Shown here: in pieces, positions 62,101 to 64,000 of the stretch
How the letters are laid out: each line of letters starts with the position of its first letter
How positions within the stretch are numbered: the stretch's first letter is position 1
From: Siphonodentalium dalli
Taxonomy: Eukaryota > Mollusca > Scaphopoda > Gadilida > Siphonodentaliidae
Assembly (NCBI GenBank): GCA_032622095.1
Contig: CP136066.1
Coordinates: 9,015,784-9,079,783 of the forward strand
Length of the DNA stretch: 64,000 bases
Reading direction: 5' to 3'
Notes under the pieces: model-generated
The model's input: the letters and a program-made list of their open reading frames with translations, nothing else
Database searches by the model: none
What the model was told of the DNA's origin: nothing
Translations under genes and position numbers: made by a program

Positions 62101-64000
62101 AACCGTGTTCGCAATCCACTGACTCGCATACATCTGGATGAGTGAATAATTGAGATATTAGATTGATTCTTTCCTACGTAAATGAATGGGAACAATGACT
62201 ATCAAATTGTCAAGACTTTTCTCATTAACACACTCATATATAGCTTCACAAGACATCGCGATAATATAGCTCTTCCACATAACGTTTCAAGAGTGCGTTA
62301 TAATGTTAATTGTTAGATGGTCCATTGGTGGCGCCGGCAAATAAGATACTGCTCTAATTTTATTGCACCGCTATTATATTTCTATATATCGCTAACATTT
62401 CGCCAAGGGACTTTTACAATTCCACGGTTCTATCTCATAACATGGTGAGGGTGTTTTCTAATGTCAATCGTTAGATTGTCCCGTGACAGCTCTGGCAAAT
62501 TAGAACCTACTCTTATACGGTTGAGAAATCGAGTGGTTAATACGGACTGAAAGCATTTATTTGATGCAATTTAACAATTCCGCAGGCGTAAAATGATGAG
62601 CGTACTAATACTTCAGGGCAGTTTTTATAATGCAAAATGTCAGTTGGTGTTTGACGTTGATTTTCGTCAATGTGCTTACTGGTGTCACATGCTGTACCCG
62701 CGCCTCCGCTCGAGGACCAGCCGTCCATGCAACTGCACGTACCATCATCTGTATCACAACAACCGTGTTCGCAATCCACTGACTCGCATACATCTGGATG
62801 AGTGAATTATTGAGATATTAGATTGGATTCTTTCCTACGTAAATGAATGGGAATAATGCATATCGAATTGTCATGACTTTTCGGATGAATACACTCATAT
62901 ACAGCTTCACAAGACATCACAATATTATAGCTCATCCACATAGCGTCCCAAGAGTGCGTTATCATGTTAATTGTTAGATGGTCCATTGATGGCGCCGGCA
63001 AATAAGATACTGCTCTAATTTTATTGCACCGCTATTATATTTCGCTAACATTTAGCCAATGGACTTTTACAATTCCACGGTTCTATCTTATAACTTGGTA
63101 AGTGTGTTTTCTAATGTCAATCGTTAGATTGTACCGTGACAGTTCTGGAAAATTAGAACCTACAATAATATGGTTGAGAAATCGAGTGGTTAGTACTGCC
63201 TGAAAGCATTTATTTGATGCAATTTAACAATTCTGCAGGCGTAAAATGGTGAGCGTACATATACTTCAGGGCAGTTTTTATAATGCAAATTGTCAGTTGG
63301 TGTGTGACGTTGATTTTGTCAATGATGTGCTTACTGGTGTCACATGCTGTACCCGTGCCACCGCTCGAGGACCAGCCGTCCATGCAACTGCACGTACCAT
63401 CATCTGTATCACAACAACCGTGTTCGCAATCTACTGACTCGCATACATCTGGATGAGTGAATTATTGAGATATTAGATTGATTCTTTCCTACGTAAATGA
63501 ATGGGAACAATGACTATCGAATTGTCAAGACTTTTCTCATTAACACACTCATATATATCTTCACAAGACATCGCGATAATATACCTCTTCCACATAGCGT
63601 TTCAAGAGTGCGTTATAATGTTAATTGTTAGATGGTCCATTAATGGCGCCGGCAAATAAGGAACTGCTCTAATTTTATTCCACCGCTATTATATTTCGCT
63701 AACATTTAGCCAAGGGACTTTTACAATTCCACGGTTCTATCTTATAACTTGGTAAGTGTGTTTTCTAATGTTAATCGTTAGATTGTCCCGTGACAGCTCT
63801 GGCAAATTAGAATCTACTCTAATACGGTTGAGAAATCGAGTGGTTAATACTGACTGAAAGCATTTATTTGATGCAATTTAACAATTCCGCAGGCGTAAAC
63901 TGATGAGCGTGCTAATACTTCAGGGCAGTTTTTATAATGCAAAATGTCAGTTGGTGTGTGACGTTGATTTTCGTCAATGATGTACTTACTGGTGTCACAT
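26035..64000 (-). CDS. Multi-EGF-domain protein gene: 41 complete + 1 cut tandem EGF exons (both gene ends outside view)
   Basis: Every exon is 114 bp, has acceptor (C/T)AG (usually CTCATCCAG) and donor GTAAGT or GTAAGC, and is phase 1 at both ends. Any exon can therefore be joined to any other without shifting frame; the split codon gives Asn. Each encodes one EGF-like domain of 38 residues, with Cys at 3, 8, 13, 20, 22 and 36, a His-Gly before the third Cys and a GW after the fifth. In E5-E42 there is an additional Cys at 12. The typical EGF role is extracellular: adhesion, matrix or receptor ligand binding. No Ca-binding consensus (Glu/Gln after Asn, aromatic between C3 and C4) is present. 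No complete exon has a stop or length change. No signal peptide, transmembrane segment or terminal exon is seen, so start, stop and full length are unknown. Exons below are numbered left to right (E1-E42); transcription runs right to left. Confidence 0.85.
26938..30529. repeat. 3,592-bp tandem unit, copy 2
   Basis: Same length and order as copy 1 with scattered single-base changes. Confidence 0.93.
29627..29740 (-). CDS. EGF exon E2 (large-unit type)
   Basis: As E1 but residue 15 is Lys; the sequon Asn-Lys-Thr is kept. Confidence 0.85.
30530..33906. repeat. Tandem unit, copy 3 (shortened)
   Basis: Identical in layout but its right end, together with the left end of copy 4, has lost about 385 bp. 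The joint at about 33907 reads GAAATTTGTTAGCCAGCATT and carries a duplicated AGCCAGCATTT. Confidence 0.9.
33220..33333 (-). CDS. EGF exon E3 (large-unit type)
   Basis: As E1 with Val to Ala at residue 19 (GACEC). Confidence 0.85.
35293..36249. mobile_element. Tandem hairpin-less version of the internal element in copy 4
   Basis: Runs from ATTGTTATCCTCCTCC and ends AAACTGTTCGACAACTGTAT, directly abutting a second copy that starts again with ATTGTTATCCTCCTCCCTAT at 36250. The second copy is clearly more diverged from the other units than they are from one another. Confidence 0.7.
37385..37498 (-). CDS. EGF exon E4 (large-unit type)
   Basis: Same protein as E3. It lies in the lengthened copy 4, so the intron to E3 is about 4.05 kb. 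Confidence 0.85.
37596..38589. mobile_element. Tc1/mariner-like MITE with TA target duplication
   Basis: TIRs CAGTACCATTCAAAAGTAGT (left) and the inverse of CAGTACCAGTCAGAAGAAGT (right), continuing into GGTATATT(A/G)AG.CGC, with TA directly outside both ends (37594-37595, 38590-38591). Flanking DNA rejoins into the 655-bp-unit intron sequence (CATATATAGCTT), so this is an insertion in an EGF-gene intron. The interior has repeated GCGCTTAATATCGCAATATT blocks and a nested TTAA MITE. Copies 1-3 keep only its left part (from about 26246, 29838 and 33431). Confidence 0.85.
37894..38379. mobile_element. TTAA-flanked foldback MITE nested in the mariner-like MITE
   Basis: AAGGTACTCAATCCG at the left and its inverse at the right, each bordered by TTAA (37894-37897, 38376-38379). 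The inverted arms extend imperfectly for about 200 bp (AATATTTGATTCGAGTCGAG in both). Related to the MITE ending at 15379. Confidence 0.82.
38636..39030. mobile_element. Foldback MITE of the nested-palindrome family, degraded hairpins
   Basis: Terminal inverted repeats of about 65 bp (TTTGTGACCCGCCATATCAA ... TACCCTGTGCCAATGCAT at left, inverse at 38956-39030). The left hairpin has been deleted to its base and the right hairpin has lost one arm (38923-38960). Includes the third copy of the AT-rich segment seen at 22.8 and 23.1 kb. Confidence 0.75.
39031..39417. other. Intron segment between E5 and E4, intermediate between the two unit types
   Basis: Contains diverged versions of both unit types in order (CAATCGTTCGATTTTCTCGT, then TCAATAGTTAGATTTTACAG, AACAATTCTGCAGATGTGGA). 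It links the large and small units by descent. Confidence 0.7.
39418..39531 (-). CDS. EGF exon E5 (transitional, most divergent)
   Basis: Extra Cys at 12 present (HGCCDETSGACEC), then LVGWFSSGGSGTPC. The donor GTAAGTACACC is repeated 22 bp further into the intron because the exon end is duplicated (39387-39417). Confidence 0.82.
40159..40272 (-). CDS. EGF exon E6 (transitional)
   Basis: VCQNVDCEHGCCDTVTG, then LCGCTDGW, and ends GTPCDT. The acceptor is CATTCCAG, one base longer than in the others. Confidence 0.82.
40816..40929 (-). CDS. EGF exon E7
   Basis: First exon of the regular array. Consensus domain except Thr38 to Ser (CDS); donor GTAAGTACG. Confidence 0.85.
41472..41585 (-). CDS. 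EGF exon E8
   Basis: Array consensus (VCESVDCEHGCC ... GGAGTACDT); donor GTAAGCAC. Lies in the first copy of the 1,969-bp duplication. Confidence 0.85.
42131..42244 (-). CDS. EGF exon E9
   Basis: Consensus protein with synonymous GGAGGC in the Gly-Gly loop. Donor followed by a 3-bp deletion (GTAAGCACATTGACG), a marker shared with E12, E15, E18, E20, E36 and E40. Confidence 0.85.
42786..42899 (-). CDS. EGF exon E10
   Basis: Ala32 to Thr (GGTGTACDT); donor GTAAGCAC. Confidence 0.85.
43441..43554 (-). CDS. EGF exon E11
   Basis: Duplicate of E8 at exactly +1,969 bp; no difference seen. Confidence 0.85.
44100..44213 (-). CDS. EGF exon E12
   Basis: Duplicate of E9 at +1,969 bp. Confidence 0.85.
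44755..44868 (-). CDS. EGF exon E13
   Basis: Duplicate of E10 at +1,969 bp (Ala32 to Thr). Confidence 0.85.
45410..45523 (-). CDS. EGF exon E14
   Basis: Consensus protein with a synonymous GAT codon for Asp24. Confidence 0.85.
46070..46183 (-). CDS. EGF exon E15
   Basis: Consensus protein; shortened donor flank as E9 with one further change (CAATGACG). Confidence 0.85.
46726..46839 (-). CDS. EGF exon E16
   Basis: Same as E7 (Ser38, donor GTAAGTACG), evidence of exchange between distant units. Confidence 0.85.
47382..47495 (-). CDS. EGF exon E17
   Basis: Consensus, same as E8; it follows E16 as E8 follows E7. Confidence 0.85.
48042..48155 (-). CDS. EGF exon E18
   Basis: Met23 to Thr (CSCTDGW); short donor flank. 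Confidence 0.85.
48697..48810 (-). CDS. EGF exon E19
   Basis: Ala32 to Thr. Confidence 0.85.
49358..49471 (-). CDS. EGF exon E20
   Basis: Consensus protein, short donor flank. Confidence 0.85.
50014..50127 (-). CDS. EGF exon E21
   Basis: Consensus. The acceptor region has ATTATTCACTC instead of AATTCACTC. Confidence 0.85.
50669..50782 (-). CDS. EGF exon E22
   Basis: Asp7 to Gly (SVGCEHG). TCGTCGAGCGG codon set, marking the second sequence class of the array (with E25, E27, E29, E30, E32, E35, E38). Confidence 0.85.
51325..51438 (-). CDS. EGF exon E23
   Basis: Consensus. Confidence 0.85.
51980..52093 (-). CDS. EGF exon E24
   Basis: Consensus, identical to E23 by eye. Confidence 0.85.
52634..52747 (-). 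CDS. EGF exon E25
   Basis: Glu4 to Asp (VCDSVDC); donor GTAAGTAC. Confidence 0.85.
53382..53495 (-). CDS. EGF exon E26
   Basis: Consensus protein. Its 3' end and donor are repeated 94 bp downstream in the intron (TGACACCAGTAAGCAC at about 53280-53295), together with a duplicated 23-bp motif. Confidence 0.83.
54037..54150 (-). CDS. EGF exon E27
   Basis: Consensus protein, second class; donor GTAAGTAC. Confidence 0.85.
54693..54806 (-). CDS. EGF exon E28
   Basis: Ala35 to Pro (GTPCDT), as in E5 and E6. Confidence 0.85.
55347..55460 (-). CDS. EGF exon E29
   Basis: Second class. Unit nearly identical to that of E25, 2,713 bp away, including the AACAATCCGCAGG one-base deletion in the intron. 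Confidence 0.85.
56003..56116 (-). CDS. EGF exon E30
   Basis: Second class, consensus protein. Confidence 0.85.
56773..56886 (-). CDS. EGF exon E31
   Basis: Thr15 to Ile (CCDIDDG). As in E26 the exon end and donor are repeated in the intron (about 56655-56671), with three copies of the 23-bp motif. Confidence 0.83.
57428..57541 (-). CDS. EGF exon E32
   Basis: Second class; synonymous TGC GAC at the end. Confidence 0.85.
58084..58197 (-). CDS. EGF exon E33
   Basis: Ala32 to Thr; donor GTAAGCAC. Confidence 0.85.
58739..58852 (-). CDS. EGF exon E34
   Basis: Consensus protein with a synonymous GGTGCG codon pair. Confidence 0.85.
59394..59507 (-). CDS. EGF exon E35
   Basis: First exon base changed: the acceptor reads CCAG/GTGTATGC, so the split codon becomes Ser instead of Asn. 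Confidence 0.83.
60054..60167 (-). CDS. EGF exon E36
   Basis: Consensus protein with short donor flank but first-class Gly codons: a mosaic of two unit types. Confidence 0.85.
60710..60823 (-). CDS. EGF exon E37
   Basis: Consensus. Confidence 0.85.
61365..61478 (-). CDS. EGF exon E38
   Basis: Second class; donor GTAAGTAC. Confidence 0.85.
62020..62133 (-). CDS. EGF exon E39
   Basis: Consensus. Confidence 0.85.
62680..62793 (-). CDS. EGF exon E40
   Basis: Consensus protein, short donor flank. Confidence 0.85.
63335..63448 (-). CDS. EGF exon E41
   Basis: Ala32 to Thr; synonymous GTA for Val6. A one-base deletion in the intron 20 bp past the donor does not affect the exon. Confidence 0.85.
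63990..64000 (-). CDS. EGF exon E42, cut by window edge
   Basis: Only the last 11 exon bases (ATGTGACACCA) and the GTAAGTAC donor are in view. The spacing fits the period of about 655 bp, so the array continues. Confidence 0.75.

Larger units (their letters stand above)
40275..64000. repeat. Tandem array of about 655-bp units, each one EGF exon plus one intron
   Basis: Exon right ends step by 654-661 bp (mostly 655-656), with two long units of 748 and 770 bp caused by internal microduplications. The intron of about 540 bp repeats as faithfully as the exon. Recurrent landmarks: GTTAGATGGTCCATTGATGG, CAATCGTTAGATTGTCCCGT, AATTCCGCAGGCGTAAA. Units fall into a few sequence classes that alternate irregularly. 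Confidence 0.96.

Noticed and set aside
40275-64000. CRISPR-like or satellite-only interpretation of the regular array
   Set aside because: Units are about 655 bp with intact exons and splice sites; there is no short direct-repeat/spacer structure, and the genome is eukaryotic.

Overview
The window is eukaryotic nuclear DNA from an invertebrate animal, probably a marine one. The evidence is GT-AG introns, phase 1-1 EGF exons, a Polinton-type gene block, a DUF3504 (Crypton-derived) recombinase relic, a non-LTR retrotransposon and many MITEs. The exact phylum cannot be read from the sequence. No bacterial-type operons, rRNA or tRNA were seen.

Layout. Bases 1-1690 hold the right part of a Polinton/adintovirus-like element on the + strand: the polB C-terminus, an unassigned ORF, the packaging ATPase and the start of a further gene. 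Bases 1812-2918 are a hAT-type non-autonomous transposon with 14-bp TIRs and a perfect 8-bp target duplication. Bases 3800-6123 are a frameshifted LINE reverse transcriptase relic. Bases 8193-10869 are a broken DUF3504 tyrosine-recombinase gene in which a 12-bp coding motif has expanded into a minisatellite of about 790 bp; a small palindromic MITE has also inserted in it. Bases 11.3-23.4 kb have no convincing intact gene. They hold a 42-bp minisatellite, several MITE families (two of them TTAA-flanked), a nested-palindrome MITE family, a second inverted Polinton scrap at 18.05-18.34 kb, and a retroelement-like 3' end near 20.7-21.1 kb.

From about 23.3 kb to the right edge the window is dominated by one minus-strand gene. 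It is seen as 41 complete exons and 1 cut exon. Each complete exon is 114 bp long, is flanked by GT-AG splice sites in phase 1-1, and encodes one 38-residue EGF-like domain. Four exons on the left sit in tandem units of about 3.59 kb (one copy shortened, one lengthened). Two are in transitional units, and 36 are in a tandem array of about 655-bp units that runs off the right edge. The intron DNA of the large and small units is related: the large unit is a small unit enlarged by transposon insertions and then amplified. Higher-order duplications, including a 1,969-bp tandem duplication indistinguishable by eye, show continuing unequal exchange.

How it works together: spliced in order from right to left, the exons would give one long chain of near-identical EGF domains in an extracellular or cell-surface protein. 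Neither end of the gene (signal peptide or C-terminal domain) is visible here. Most of the rest is mobile DNA and its decay products.
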